Positions 13,301 through 21,620 of a DNA stretch of 64,000 nt are shown here, in pieces; the stretch's first letter is position 1; each line of letters opens with the position of its first letter. Made by a program: the position numbers and the translations under genes. This stretch comes from Ahaetulla prasina (taxonomy: Eukaryota > Chordata > Lepidosauria > Squamata > Colubridae). The stretch is taken from NCBI RefSeq assembly GCF_028640845.1, contig NC_080548.1, positions 4,272,314 through 4,336,313 of the forward strand, given 5' to 3'. Under the pieces are notes generated by a model, which saw only the letters and a program-made list of their open reading frames with translations, was not told the origin of the DNA and did not search any database.

Positions 13301-15028
13301 TGATTGGACACACAAGGAATTTGTCTTGGTGCATATGCTCTCAGTGCACATAAAAGAAAAGATATGTTCATCTCTTTTGGGCAGCATGACGGCCCCTCAT
13401 CATGAAGGGTGGCTTGATCAAATTCCTCCCTCAGCTGCTCCATGGATCTCCCCAAAGGTTTCGTCAGGGATTTTGGAAGCCTGGCCTGTGCCCAGTCCCA
13501 CATCCATTCCACTCTTCCTAGCTCACTCAGGGGCTTTCCCAGCCTTGGGGAAGCATTAGGGAGGGGGAACTCAACTTCAGCTGCTTTAGGGATTTTTTTC
13601 CACCAATACTCATTCCTTTTTGTTCTGGTCACTGGGATGGGCATCTCAGCTTTGATGAGCAGGGAGGGCTGCACTCCAGTTCTGATGGGGCTGCTGGGTC
13701 CTGGAAGTCCCTGGGTGGAGGCAAGCTCTTCCTCTTTCTGGGTTGCCTGGAGCAAGCTCTCATCAGATAGTTTACCCTCTGCCATGGTAGCCTGGGTTCT
13801 CTCCATCAGGGAGCGACTGGAGAGCCGGGGGCTCAGGAGTCCCCGTTGTTTTGATTAGTTTTGAGAGAGCTGGCTTGCTGCCAGGGTTCCGACCAATGCC
13901 CTAATTAAATCATCAGCCTTGAGCCGAGCTTCAAAAGAAATCCAGTTATTTATTAGGAGCTTCATGTCCCCACGTTCCAAGTGAAGCTAACTCTGACCTC
14001 AATTTACGTCCCAGCTCTGACCCTGTTTCTCTCCCCACCCCAAGATGTGTCATCAGTCGCATTCTCCAATGAAGCAATTTTGCATGTTGTAGAGATCGCT
14101 CCCCTCCGGCCACTGTGGGTTACCATGGAGATAACCTTGACAGAAAGATGTCTGGAACGTGCTTTTGTTTTGATTGAAGTGCTCCCTTGCTGCAGCTGCA
14201 AAGTTCATTTTCCCATCCCCCTTGCCTATGGCAACTCAAGAGCTTTGCAAGTTGATATATGACATATCATATGGCAGATGATTAAGGAAAGTCTAGCCTA
14301 ACAAAGAGAAGAATTAGGGGTAATGTAATAATTTGACTCCCAATATTTGGGGGAGGGGGATTGTCACAGAGAAGAGGCAGTCAATTCTCCAAAAGAGCTG
14401 ACGGCAGGACAAGAAGTAACAGGTAGTAAATCATTAAAAAGAGATCTCACCTGGAACTAAGGAGTCAGACAGTAAGAACAATTAATCATTGGAACAGCTT
14501 GCCTTCAGAGGTTGTGGGTTGTCTATCTCCGGAGGTTTTCAAAGAAAAGATTGGACAGCCATTTCTCTGGAACGGGATAGAGTCTCTTGCTTGAGAAGGG
14601 GATTGGAGACTTCCCTCCCTTTGATTTTACATTCTAACTCTGCTGAAGGCTGCGAGACCTGGCTCTTCCAGGAAACCCTGGTGGAAAGCTTTTCTGACCC
14701 CCTGGCATTCTGTGACTCACGTTTTGTATTCCCTGCGTGCGGTTTGCTGTTTGGCTCTGCTTTGATTCCTGTATTTTTCTCTTAACCCAAATGCTTTCTT
14801 GATCGTTGTGCAGCCTTCCATGTTCAATAACTAAATAACTGAGGAGCCTGAGGGCCTCCTTTCCCATTGCCGGCCCTCACCGCTTCCTTCTTTCTCTGGG
14901 CAGCGAGTGTGTTTGGGCCTGTCCTGCTGCGTCCTCCACCTGGCCACCCAGCACCCAACACTGTGGAGAAGCAGAAGGCCCAGCAGTTCCTCCAGCACTT
15001 CCTTTTCCAGGAAGGAAACTCACCTTGA
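1196..15028 (+). CDS. INPP5B: INPP5B, 3' half of the gene (last nine coding exons)
   Basis: Type II inositol polyphosphate 5-phosphatase, which removes the 5-phosphate from PI(4,5)P2 and related lipids and inositol phosphates on Golgi and endosomal membranes. Coding exons: 1196-1331, 2528-2638, 3782-3961, 4439-4666, 4766-4879, 5411-5495, 7112-7239, 7322-7433, 14904-15028. All have AG/GT boundaries and the phases agree, giving about 405 codons to the TGA at 15026-15028. Order of domains: the last catalytic motif (AWCDRI...SDHKP), an ASH domain (exons 2-5) and a catalytically inactive-type RhoGAP domain (exons 6-9, with SLPEPVIC and [13 protein letters not shown]). I chose INPP5B over the paralogue OCRL because the end (SVFG.LLR...GH and KAQ.F) follows human INPP5B as remembered, and because MTF1 is next door. 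The first exons lie upstream of the window. The C-terminus ends in NSP and lacks the prenylation box reported for the mammalian protein. Confidence 0.93.
2160..2400 (-). repeat. SINE-like repeat, inverted
   Basis: Read on the minus strand it contains a CAAGGTTGACTCAGACTTCC-type block like the SINE at 45041-45300. It lies in the 1332-2527 intron. The rest of that intron shows nothing I recognise. Confidence 0.5.
2528..2638 (+). CDS. INPP5B: INPP5B exon: linker into ASH domain
   Basis: Exactly 37 codons, phase 0 on both sides. It encodes [15 protein letters not shown] and ends in LSKRE. In OCRL/INPP5B proteins this stretch links the phosphatase to the ASH domain. Confidence 0.9.
2639..3781. 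other. INPP5B intron, short C-rich simple repeat only
   Basis: Contains a (CCACCC)-type run at about 3464-3485 and no other feature I can name. Confidence 0.5.
3782..3961 (+). CDS. INPP5B: INPP5B exon: ASH domain, first part
   Basis: The acceptor is CTCCAG at 3776-3781. A second AG seven bases in (TTTTTCAG, ending 3790) would lose the FFFRDVKF start that matches the human ASH strand, so I chose the upstream acceptor. It encodes [16 protein letters not shown] and YCKPWL. The donor is GTATGTG. Confidence 0.88.
4439..4666 (+). CDS. INPP5B: INPP5B exon: ASH domain, second part
   Basis: 76 codons in phase 0, containing [19 protein letters not shown] and GNYCPSCFG, the most conserved stretch of the OCRL/INPP5B ASH domain. 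The acceptor GCTGAG lacks a good pyrimidine tract immediately before it, so the exact first codons are less certain than the rest. Confidence 0.88.
4766..4879 (+). CDS. INPP5B: INPP5B exon: ASH to RhoGAP linker
   Basis: 38 codons in phase 0 after TTTATCCAG, ending at a GTGAGT donor. It encodes [10 protein letters not shown] and [15 protein letters not shown], matching the linker and first helix of the RhoGAP-like domain. Confidence 0.9.
5025..5250. repeat. Fragment of a dispersed squamate-type repeat
   Basis: Phrases such as AGTACTCGTTTACTGACTAC, GTCATTAAGTAAAGC and GGTTGCTAAACAAGGC belong to a family whose better copies begin CAGGTAGTCCTTGACTT. Relatives occur at 22200-22390, 34065-34215, 39160-39660 and 58755-58905. 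The class is not resolved here. Confidence 0.45.
5411..5495 (+). CDS. INPP5B: INPP5B exon: RhoGAP-like domain, part 1
   Basis: It starts after CGCCTGCAG and encodes KDLFQQPG and [13 protein letters not shown]. It ends in phase 1 before GTATTC, a weak but acceptable donor. Confidence 0.88.
5786..6956. mobile_element. hAT-type non-autonomous transposon (family A, copy 1)
   Basis: The ends are inverted repeats CAGGGGTGAAAT...ATTTCACCCCTG, flanked by an exact 8-bp target duplication CCCTAACC (5778-5785 and 6957-6964), the hAT signature. The interior (5930-6190) holds stacked palindromes built on GCTTTTAAAAGTAAAAAAAG and a CTCTGACGATC/GATCGTCAGAG motif that can fold into long hairpins. The right subterminal region has repeated AAGCCACGCCCACAGAACCGG motifs. 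No transposase is visible. Related copies are at 42444-42659 and 55430-56960. Confidence 0.88.
7112..7239 (+). CDS. INPP5B: INPP5B exon: RhoGAP-like domain, part 2
   Basis: It enters in phase 1 and encodes [19 protein letters not shown], a near-match to human INPP5B as remembered. The donor is GTAAGG. It lies just downstream of the hAT element in the preceding intron. Confidence 0.92.
7322..7433 (+). CDS. INPP5B: INPP5B exon: RhoGAP-like domain, part 3
   Basis: It encodes [19 protein letters not shown] and a following LREL helix, ending in phase 1 at a GTAAGC donor. Only 82 bp of intron separate it from the previous exon. Confidence 0.92.
7780..7935 (+). repeat. CR1 fragment, left part
   Basis: Contains CTGCACTTGGAATACTGCATCC, ATGATACCCTAGAAAGATTGCAGAGAAGAGCAATAAAGGTGAT and CTGGAAGCTAAAG in segments, the classic CR1 3' region. 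The CR1 continues at 14270-14640 on the far side of the LTR element, so the LTR element inserted into it. Confidence 0.7.
7936..8329 (-). repeat. LTR of the gypsy-type element (3' LTR)
   Basis: It begins TGTTATGGTTCC and ends GTTGACA on the plus strand. It is similar along its length to 13879-14257. A 15-18 bp block near 8300 is absent from the other LTR, so the two have diverged by indels as well as substitutions. Confidence 0.75.
8968..9315 (-). pseudogene. Gypsy integrase remnant
   Basis: The open frame reads IISNRGIQF (the D of the usual SDRG-type motif is replaced by N), [29 protein letters not shown] and GLTLFKVV, the order found in the integrase core and GPF-like tail of Ty3/gypsy elements. 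The frame is truncated and a catalytic aspartate appears lost. Confidence 0.75.
9856..10475 (-). pseudogene. Gypsy RNase H remnant
   Basis: Three overlapping minus-strand frames carry successive RNase H pieces: [17 protein letters not shown] and FVIQM, then [17 protein letters not shown], then [10 protein letters not shown]. The order and spacing match Ty3/gypsy RNase H. At least two frame changes separate them. Confidence 0.75.
10659..10985 (-). mobile_element. LTR inserted in the gypsy-type element
   Basis: Starts TGTCAGGGTTCCAAGGAAC on the plus strand and is homologous in opposite orientation to the LTR fragment at 290-540. It breaks the reverse transcriptase trace (gypsy coding resumes on both sides). 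The far boundary is approximate and no clean target duplication was found. Confidence 0.6.
10974..11634 (-). pseudogene. Gypsy reverse transcriptase remnant
   Basis: Minus-strand frames give PFGL-like residues, [10 protein letters not shown], then [12 protein letters not shown] and KLSKCKCQF. The catalytic box reads YLND where YxDD is expected, so the enzyme is dead even apart from the frame breaks. The coding trace resumes past the inserted LTR at about 10.65 kb. Confidence 0.75.
12297..13806 (-). pseudogene. Gypsy gag-like region with zinc knuckle
   Basis: The minus-strand frame at 13039-13806 is a long gag-like frame rich in Pro and charged residues. It reads through an (AATAG)n-tailed insertion at 13261-13370. 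Downstream in element sense, 12297-12548 carries [15 protein letters not shown], a CCHC knuckle with one extra residue before the last Cys. The frames are not continuous. Confidence 0.6.
13261..13370 (-). repeat. CR1/L3 3' tail with (AATAG)n
   Basis: An AATAGAATAG run leads into TTTTATTGGCCAAGTGTGATTGG and ACACACAAGGAATTTGTC. The same tail recurs at 27300-27560 (opposite strand) and 63062-63160. It is inserted in the gag region of the LTR element. Confidence 0.75.
13879..14257 (-). repeat. LTR of the gypsy-type element (5' LTR)
   Basis: Partner of 7936-8329. It starts TGCCAGGGTTCCGACC and ends GTTGATA on the plus strand. Confidence 0.75.
14270..14640 (+). repeat. CR1 fragment, right part
   Basis: Continues the CR1 begun at 7780: GTCACAGAGAAGAGG, CAGGACAAGAAGTAACAGG, ATTAATCATTGGAACAGCTTGCC and AGATTGGACAGCCATTT, typical of the CR1 3' region. 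The 14640-14900 remainder of the intron shows nothing recognised. Confidence 0.7.
14904..15028 (+). CDS. INPP5B: INPP5B terminal coding exon
   Basis: The acceptor is CTGGGCAG. It encodes [16 protein letters not shown], then [13 protein letters not shown], and stops at TGA 15026-15028 after ...EGNSP. There is no CaaX-like cysteine at the end. An AATAAA at 15120-15125 is the first candidate poly(A) signal. Confidence 0.9.
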
Positions 15029-15145
15029 AGGCTTTGGGAAGATTGCCAGTGGGATTCCTGGGAAGATGCTTTGGTATATTCAGAAAATTACATACTTTAC
15101 TACTTTAAAATGTTTTATAAATAAAGATAATCTTTTAAAAATATA
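15029..15145 (+). terminator. INPP5B: INPP5B 3' UTR and probable poly(A) signal
   Basis: A/T-rich sequence after the stop, with AATAAA at 15120-15125. A second AATAAA occurs near 15320, so a longer 3' UTR is possible. The sequence from 15161 onward is locally duplicated. Confidence 0.55.
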
Positions 15146-15160
15146 CAAGGCAGTTACGAA

Positions 15161-17000
15161 GAAGCAATTTTCAAAAACTAGTAGTGGGTTTTGGTATTAA
15201 AGGAGTGACTAATGTGGATTCTGACTCTTCATATCCCAGTTTCTGTGGGGCGAAAATCATTCTCCTCCATTGCTTTTCAATTTAATTTTCAACCCTAAGT
15301 CAGGTGCTTTAATTTAAATAAATGAATTATTTTAAGATGTTTCCCGCTCTTTGTAATTCAGACAGTGCTGCTGTGGGGGCATGCAAGTGGCTGTTTTAAG
15401 GAGCTGCCAGGTAAACCAGGATGCAGATGCCAGCCTTCCCTTTCTTGCTCTCTGCCACCCAGCCACGCTGTTCCCCTTGCCTCCATAGTTTCCATTCTGA
15501 GTCACATTATGGGTGTCTTTGGCAGTTGTTCTTCCTCTTTGGATTTCAACGGGTCACTGGCTGTGTGAAAGCATCCATAAGAGCCGGAATTGGAAGGTCC
15601 GACCTTGGGACTCTACCTGGTCATCCCTAGCCTGGCTTGGCTGCCCTTCTCCACTATCCTGTTTAGGCAACTCCCAAATTTAAAACAAAGTGAAATAAAG
15701 AGACCAAGGCAGAAGCATCTCCAAAGGGCAGGCTAGCCCACTCTCGCTGGGTCTGGTGGGCCTGGAGAATGGAACTTAGCCAGCCAGATCTCATCTTTCG
15801 TGAGGCACAGCCAAGAAGCAAAACAGTCAGAGTAGTTCAGCACTCTTCTGAGTCAATTTCTGGGCACTGCAATGAAGCAAGGTGAGCTACTTCATCTTAT
15901 GCTGTTTAAAGATTCTGAAGGAGGACTATTGCGAAGATAGTGCCATTTTGTCCCTTAAATCAAAGAGTGGAGCTCTGTTGTACCTAGAAAGAAATTGGAG
16001 TCAAAAACACTAGCAAAGGGGAAGGGTGGGGAGGGGGCAGGTTTGAACAAGAAGCAAAACAGTCAGAGTAGTTCAGCACTCTTCTGAGTCAATTTCTGGG
16101 CACTGCAATGAAGCAATTTTCAAAAACTAGTAGTGGGTTTTGGTATTAAAGGAGTGACTAATGTGGATTCTGACTCTTCATATCCCAGTTTCTGTGGGGC
16201 GAAAATCATTCTCCTCCATTGCTTTTCAATTTAATTTTCAACCCTAAGTCAGGTGCTTTAATTTAAATAAATGAATTATTTTAAGATGTTTCCCGCTCTT
16301 TGTAATTCAGACAGTGCTGCTGTGGGGGCATGCAAGTGGCTGTTTTAAGGAGCTGCCAGGTAAACCAGGATGCAGATGCCAGCCTTCCCTTTCTTGCTCT
16401 CTGCCACCCAGCCACGCTGTTCCCCTTGCCTCCATAGTTTCCATTCTGAGTCACATCATGGGTGTCTTTGGCAGTTGTTCTTCCTCTTTGGATTTCAACG
16501 GGTCACTTTCACTGGCTGTGTGAAAGCATCCATAAGAGCCGGAATTGGAAGGTCCGACCTTAGGACTCTATCTGGTCATCCCTAGCCTGGCTTGGCTGCC
16601 CTTCTCCACTATCCTGTTTAGGCAACTCCCAAATTTAAAACAAAGTGAAATAAAGAGACCAAGGCAGAAGCATCTCCAAAGGGCAGGCTAGCCCACTCTC
16701 GCTGGGTCTGGTGGGCCTGGAGAATGGAACTTAGCCAGCCAGATCTCATCTTTCGTGAGGCACAGCCAAGAAGCAAAACAGTCAGAGTAGTTCAGCACTC
16801 TTCTGAGTCAATTTCTGGGCACTGCAATGAAGCAAGGTGAGCTACTTCATCTTATGCTGTTTAAAGATTCTGAAGGAGGACTATTGCGAAGATAGTGCCA
16901 TTTTGTCCCTTAAATCAAAGAGTGGAGCTCTGTTGTACCTAGAAAGAAATTGAGTCAAAAACACTAGCAAAGGGAAGGGTGGGAGGGGCAGGTTTGAACA
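15161..17000 (+). repeat. Local direct duplication of about 949 bp in the INPP5B 3' flank
   Basis: The sequence from 15161 (GAAGCAATTTTCAAAAACTAG) recurs from 16110 with an offset of 949 bp, growing to 955 bp after a 6-bp TTCACT insertion near 16506. Copies are near-identical. The junction lies at a short GAAGCAA match between the duplicated segment and the 233-bp repeat unit, which suggests unequal exchange at microhomology. Confidence 0.9.
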
Positions 17001-17950
17001 AGAAGCAAAACAGTCAGAGTAGTTCAGCACTCTTCTGAGTCAATTTCTGGGCACTGCAATGAAGCAAGGTGAGCTACTTCATCTTATGCTGTTTAAAGAT
17101 TCTGAAGGAGGACTATTGCGAAGATAGTGCCATTTTGTCCCTTAAATCAAAGAGTGGAGCTCTGTTGTACCTAGAAAGAAATTGAGTCAAAAACACTAGC
17201 AAAGGGAAGGGTGGGAGGGGCAGGTTTGAACAAGAAGCAAAACAGTCAGAGTAGTTCAGCACTCTTCTGAGTCAATTTCTGGGCACTGCAATGAAGCAAG
17301 GTGAGCTACTTCATCTTATGCTGTTTAAAGATTCTGAAGGAGGACTATTGCGAAGATAGTGCCATTTTGTCCCTTAAATCAAAGAGTGGAGCTCTGTTGT
17401 ACCTAGAAAGAAATTGGAGTCAAAAACACTAGCAAAGGGAAGGGTGGGAGGGGCAGGTTTGAACAAGAAGCAAAACAGTCAGAGTAGTTCAGCACTCTTC
17501 TGAGTCAATTTCTGGGCACTGCAATGAAGCAAGGTGAGCTACTTCATCTTATGCTGTTTAAAGATTCTGAAGGAGGACTATTGCGAAGATAGTGCCATTT
17601 TGTCCCTTAAATCAAAGAGTGGAGCTCTGTTGTTCCTAGAAAGAAATTGGAGTCAAAAACACTAGCAAAGGGAAGGGTGGGAGGGGCAGGTTTGAACAAG
17701 AAGCAAAACAGTCAGAGTAGTTCAGCACTCTTCTGAGTCAATTTCTGGGCACTGCAATGAAGCAAGGTGAGCTACTTCATCTTATGCTGTTTAAAGATTC
17801 TGAAGGAGGACTATTGCGAAGATAGTGCCATTTTGTCCCTTAAATCAAAGAGTGGAGCTCTGTTGTACCTAGAAAGAAATTGGAGTCAAAAACACTAGCA
17901 AAGGGGAAGGGTGGGGAGGGGGCAGGTTTGAACAAGAAGCAAAGACAAGT
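16770..17950 (+). repeat. Tandem array, unit about 233 bp
   Basis: Successive units begin GAAGCAAAACAGTCAGAG at 16770, 17002, 17234, 17467 and 17700, with a partial unit at 17936. A single unit also lies at 15815-16050. Units are nearly identical. The main differences are in G runs (GGGGAAGGGTGGGGAGGGGG in the first and last units, shorter runs in the middle ones). Confidence 0.92.
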
Positions 17951-18134
17951 TAATGGAGAGACTGAGCTCCAGGAAAGAGGAGCTGGCTTGGGGTTGTTTG
18001 CCATCAGAGAAGACACCCAGCGCTGCCAAAACACACTCTGGTCACCTTCCCCAAATTACATAGGGGTGTTAAAGCAGTGTTGGAGTAGTGTCGGTGCAAG
18101 GGGAAACACTACTATAAAATGGTATGGTTTAGCT

Positions 18135-19704
18135 CCGTGATCGCAAATCTATGGCACAGGTGGCATGCATAGCCATATCAGTTGGCATGCGAGCATGTGT
18201 GCCAGCCAGCTGATTTTTGGGCCTTCTGGGCCCACCAGAAGTAGGGAAACAGGTTGTTTCCTGCCTCCAGAGGGCCTCGGGGAATGGTGGGGGAGGGCCG
18301 TTTTTTGCTGTCCCCAGCCTCCAGAGCCTTTCTAGGAGTCTGGTGAAAAATGGTAGCGCTATTTGTGGATTGTTATAAATGGATCTCTCCTATACTGAAG
18401 GGGGCAAAGAAAAGCTTTTAAGTTTAAATTCTTGACTTTATTGAATTTTTAAGATTGAAATGGCTGCTAAGCCAACAAAGCCCTCTGGAAGAAGGGGATC
18501 TGAAGCAAATCTTGAGGATATACTTAAAGAACAATTAAAACTCTCTGAAGAGAGGCAAAAGGAGATGATGGAAAAAATTAATAGAGCAAATTAGAAATCA
18601 GACCCAGGAGCATATAAAGAGATTGTACGATGTGTTGCTTGAAATAAATTCGGAAAAGGATTTGGTAAAGGACTGTATGATAAAATGGGCAAGAATATTC
18701 AGGAACCAATAATGTTGGCAACTTGGGAGAAAATTTAGGTTAGAAATGTTAAGTTCACACAAGCACAGAATCTAAGGGAAAATTTTTATAAGATGTTTTA
18801 TAGATGGCATTTAGATCCCAAAAAATTATCATGTATGTATCCTGATATCCAAGCGAAATGTTGGAGATGTGAGTGTGATGATGCTACATATTTTCATATT
18901 TGGTGGACTTGCAAGAAAATTAAGGCCTTTTGGATAAGAATTTGGTGGATTATTCAAAATGTCTTGAAGAAGAAGATAAAGTTCCTGCCGCAATTTTTCC
19001 TTTTGGGAATTATAACGGATTGTACAGTGACTGAGACTAAATTGATCTTGAACTTAATAACAGCAGCAAGACTATTGATTGGACAATATTGGAAGAAAAA
19101 AGAATTGCCTACAATAGAAGAATGGATATTGAAAGTTACTAACTTGGCTGAGATGGCAAAGCCTTTTTGAAAGACAATACGCAGGAAAGATATTTAATTG
19201 AATGGAAAAAATGGATTGATTATATACAAAATAGATATCAGATTAAGAGATACCAGATTGCCTTTGAATAATTAGGATGTATTATTTTAGAATGTAATGG
19301 GGAGGTTAGGAAATGAAAAGACTGGATGAGGTTAATTGGATTAGAAGGAAAATCTTACTCTATGTTTGGTTTATGTGTAACAATACCTTGTGATTGACCC
19401 AGGAAGCCGGGGTGTGTGTGTGTGAAGGAGGGGAGGGGGTTTTGAGGGGAGGGGGGAAAGGGGAAAATGTTTGTTTTTAAAACTTTTCAATAAATAAAAA
19501 AAATAATAATAATAATAATAAAAGAAAATAAAAGAGTGAAAAATGGGCTCACCAGGCCATCAGCTGGCCAGGAGCAGGGGAACGGCGGAGGTCACTCACA
19601 CATGCATGGGGGTGAGGCATAGATTTATGGGTGTGGCACGTGTATCCATGACCCTTCCCACCCCACCCTCCTGGCACGCGATGGCAAAAGTTTAGCCATC
19701 ACTG
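18135..19704. mobile_element. hAT-type element carrying an L1 insertion
   Basis: The ends are related in inverted orientation (5' CCGTGATCGCAAATCTATGGCAC; 3' ...GCACGCGATGGCAAAAGTTTAGCCATCACTG in segments). They are flanked by an 8-bp duplication GTTTAGCT at 18127-18134 and 19705-19712. The element interior is largely replaced by an L1 from about 18340 to 19535. The right end of the hAT and its flank recur at about 21640 and 24670 as part of a tandem duplication. Confidence 0.75.
18400..19535 (+). mobile_element. L1 LINE, internally deleted
   Basis: An ORF1-like start (MAAKPTKPSGRRG, near 18460) is followed within about 140 bp by a stop and then by the C-terminal part of ORF2 (frame 18793-19170: MFYRWHLDPKKLS, CWRCECDDATYFHIWWTCKKIK). 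The bulk of both ORFs is therefore missing. The 3' UTR has a (TG)n and a G-rich run (19415-19465), then AATAAA and an A-rich tail with AAT repeats. Confidence 0.8.
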
Positions 19705-19944
19705 GTTTAGCTCATTCACATCTCTATTGAGGATATTGCATGGCTGCCCATCTACCATGCTTGGTAGCAGACAAAATAAAAGACAGAATCAATTTCATAA
19801 TCCATTACAGTTGAGGCCCTAAAATTTCAGCAACTATAAACCACACACCCATACCCCCATCAGGGCTCCAATAATCCCTGGCCCCAGTGTTGGGATTGGG
19901 CAACAGTCCTTCATGGTCTTCTGGAAGGCCACCAAGATCAGGTT

Positions 19945-21620
19945 GTGATATTGCAGTGCAAGCTTATGGAAGGAGCTCTTAGAATTCGCGGCTTACAGGA
20001 AGAGAGAGGAGAGGACCTAAGAAAAATCATATCAGAAGCACTGGCTGAATTTATTGAAGTGGACCCCCAAGAGGTAGCTTATCAAATTGATAAAATATAT
20101 AGAGTTAATTCTTGGATCGCAAGACAGAGAAAGCTACCTCGGGACATTGTGGTTTCTTTTGTGAAAAGAACAATGAGAAATCAGATTTTGCAAGTTTCAT
20201 ATCAGACAACTTTGAAAATTGGAGAACAGGAGTTGAAGGTCCTGAAAGAGATTCCTTCCAAGATGTTAAGAGACAGGAAGGATTTTGTCTTTTTTACACA
20301 AGAACTTAAAAATCACCAGATTCAATTTAGATGGGAGGCGCCAGTTGGTCTGACAGTATTTTATCAAGGAATTGACACTGTGTTAAAGGCAAAGGATTTT
20401 CTCTCTACAGTCTTGAAAGTTGAAATAGAAGTGATAGAAAAACTTCAAGAGATTCAAGAGGGCGTGGTGACCCAAGAGGCCTCATTGCTGCCAGCACTAG
20501 AGGAGCCACAAGAGCAAAGGGTGACAAGAGGAGCTCTTAAGCGTAAAGAAGAACAACAGCTTCAAAGTAAAAGTCAGGACCCCAGAATGGAAGCTAAGAT
20601 ACAAATTGGTATAATGCAAAGGAGGAAAATTTAATAAAGCAAATTAGAAATCAGACCCAGGAGCATATAAAGAGATTGTATAATGTGTTGCTTGAAATAG
20701 ATTCGAAAAGGATTTGGTAAAGGACTGTATGATAAAATGGGCACAGAATATTCAGGAACCAATAATGTTGGAAACATGGGGAGAAAATTTAGGTTAGAAA
20801 TGTTAAGTTTACACAAGCACAGAATCTAAGGAAAATTTTATAAGATGTTTTATAGATGGCATTTAGATCCTAAAAAATTATCATGTATGTATCCTGATAT
20901 CCAAGCGAAACGTTGGAGATGTGAGTGTGATGATGCTACATATTTTCATATTTGGTGGACTTGCAAGAAAATTAAGACCTTTTGGATAAGAATTTGGTGG
21001 ATTATTCAAAATGTCCTGAAGAAGAAGATAAAGTTCCTGCCACAATTTTTCCTTTTGGGAATTATAACGGATTGCACAGTGATTGAGACTAAATTGATCT
21101 TGAACTTAATAACAGCAGCAAGGCTGTTGATTGGACAATATTGGAAGAAAAAATAGTTACCTACAATAGAAGAATGGATATTGAAAGTTACTAACCTGGC
21201 TGAGATGGTTAAAATCTCAGCCTTTTTGAAAGACAATACGCAGGAAAGATATTTAATTGAATGGAAAAAATGGATTGATTATTTACAAAACAGATATCAG
21301 ATTAAGAGATATCAGATTGCCTTTGAATAATTAGGATGTATTATTTTGATGTAATGGGGAGGTTAGGAAATGAAAAGACTTTGGATGAGGTTAATTGGAT
21401 TAGAAGGAAAATCTTACTCTATGTTTGGTTTATGTGTAACAATACCTTGTGATTGACCCAGGAAGCCGGGGGTGTGTGTGTGTGTGTGTGAAGGGAGGGG
21501 GGAGGGGGTTTTGAGGGGGGAGGGGGGGAAAAAAGGGGGAAAATGTTTGTTTGTTTTTTAAAAACTTTTTCAATAAATAAAAAAAAAAATAAAAAAAAAA
21601 ATAATAATAAAAAAGAAAAT
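19945..21620 (+). mobile_element. L1 LINE fragment: ORF1 part plus ORF2 end
   Basis: The frame 19945-20634 encodes most of an L1 ORF1 protein: RIRGLQEERGEDL, IDKIYRVNS, RDIVVSFVKRTMRNQIL and VFFTQELK, matching the RRM-like and C-terminal domains. It is followed directly by the ORF2 C-terminal end (20845-21156, homologous to 18793-19170). The 3' UTR has TG and G-rich runs and an A-rich tail. The left edge at about 19940 is a rearrangement junction, not a natural L1 end. Confidence 0.8.

Larger units (their letters stand above)
7936..14257 (-). mobile_element. Ty3/gypsy-type LTR retrotransposon, degenerate
   Basis: Two direct repeats bound it: 7936-8329 (3' LTR in element sense) and 13879-14257 (5' LTR), sharing GGTTCCGACCAATGCCCTAA and AATCCAGTTATTTATTAGG. 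Between them on the minus strand lie gag-like and zinc-knuckle sequence (12.3-13.8 kb), then reverse transcriptase, RNase H and integrase remnants in that order (11.6 down to 8.97 kb). Stops and frameshifts break every domain. An extra LTR sits inside it at about 10659-10985. No clear flanking target duplication was found. Confidence 0.8.

Noticed and set aside
16770..17935. Regularly spaced 233-bp repeats considered as a CRISPR-like or satellite centromere array
   Set aside because: There are no short repeats with unique spacers; whole units are repeated, only about five copies, in a vertebrate gene flank.
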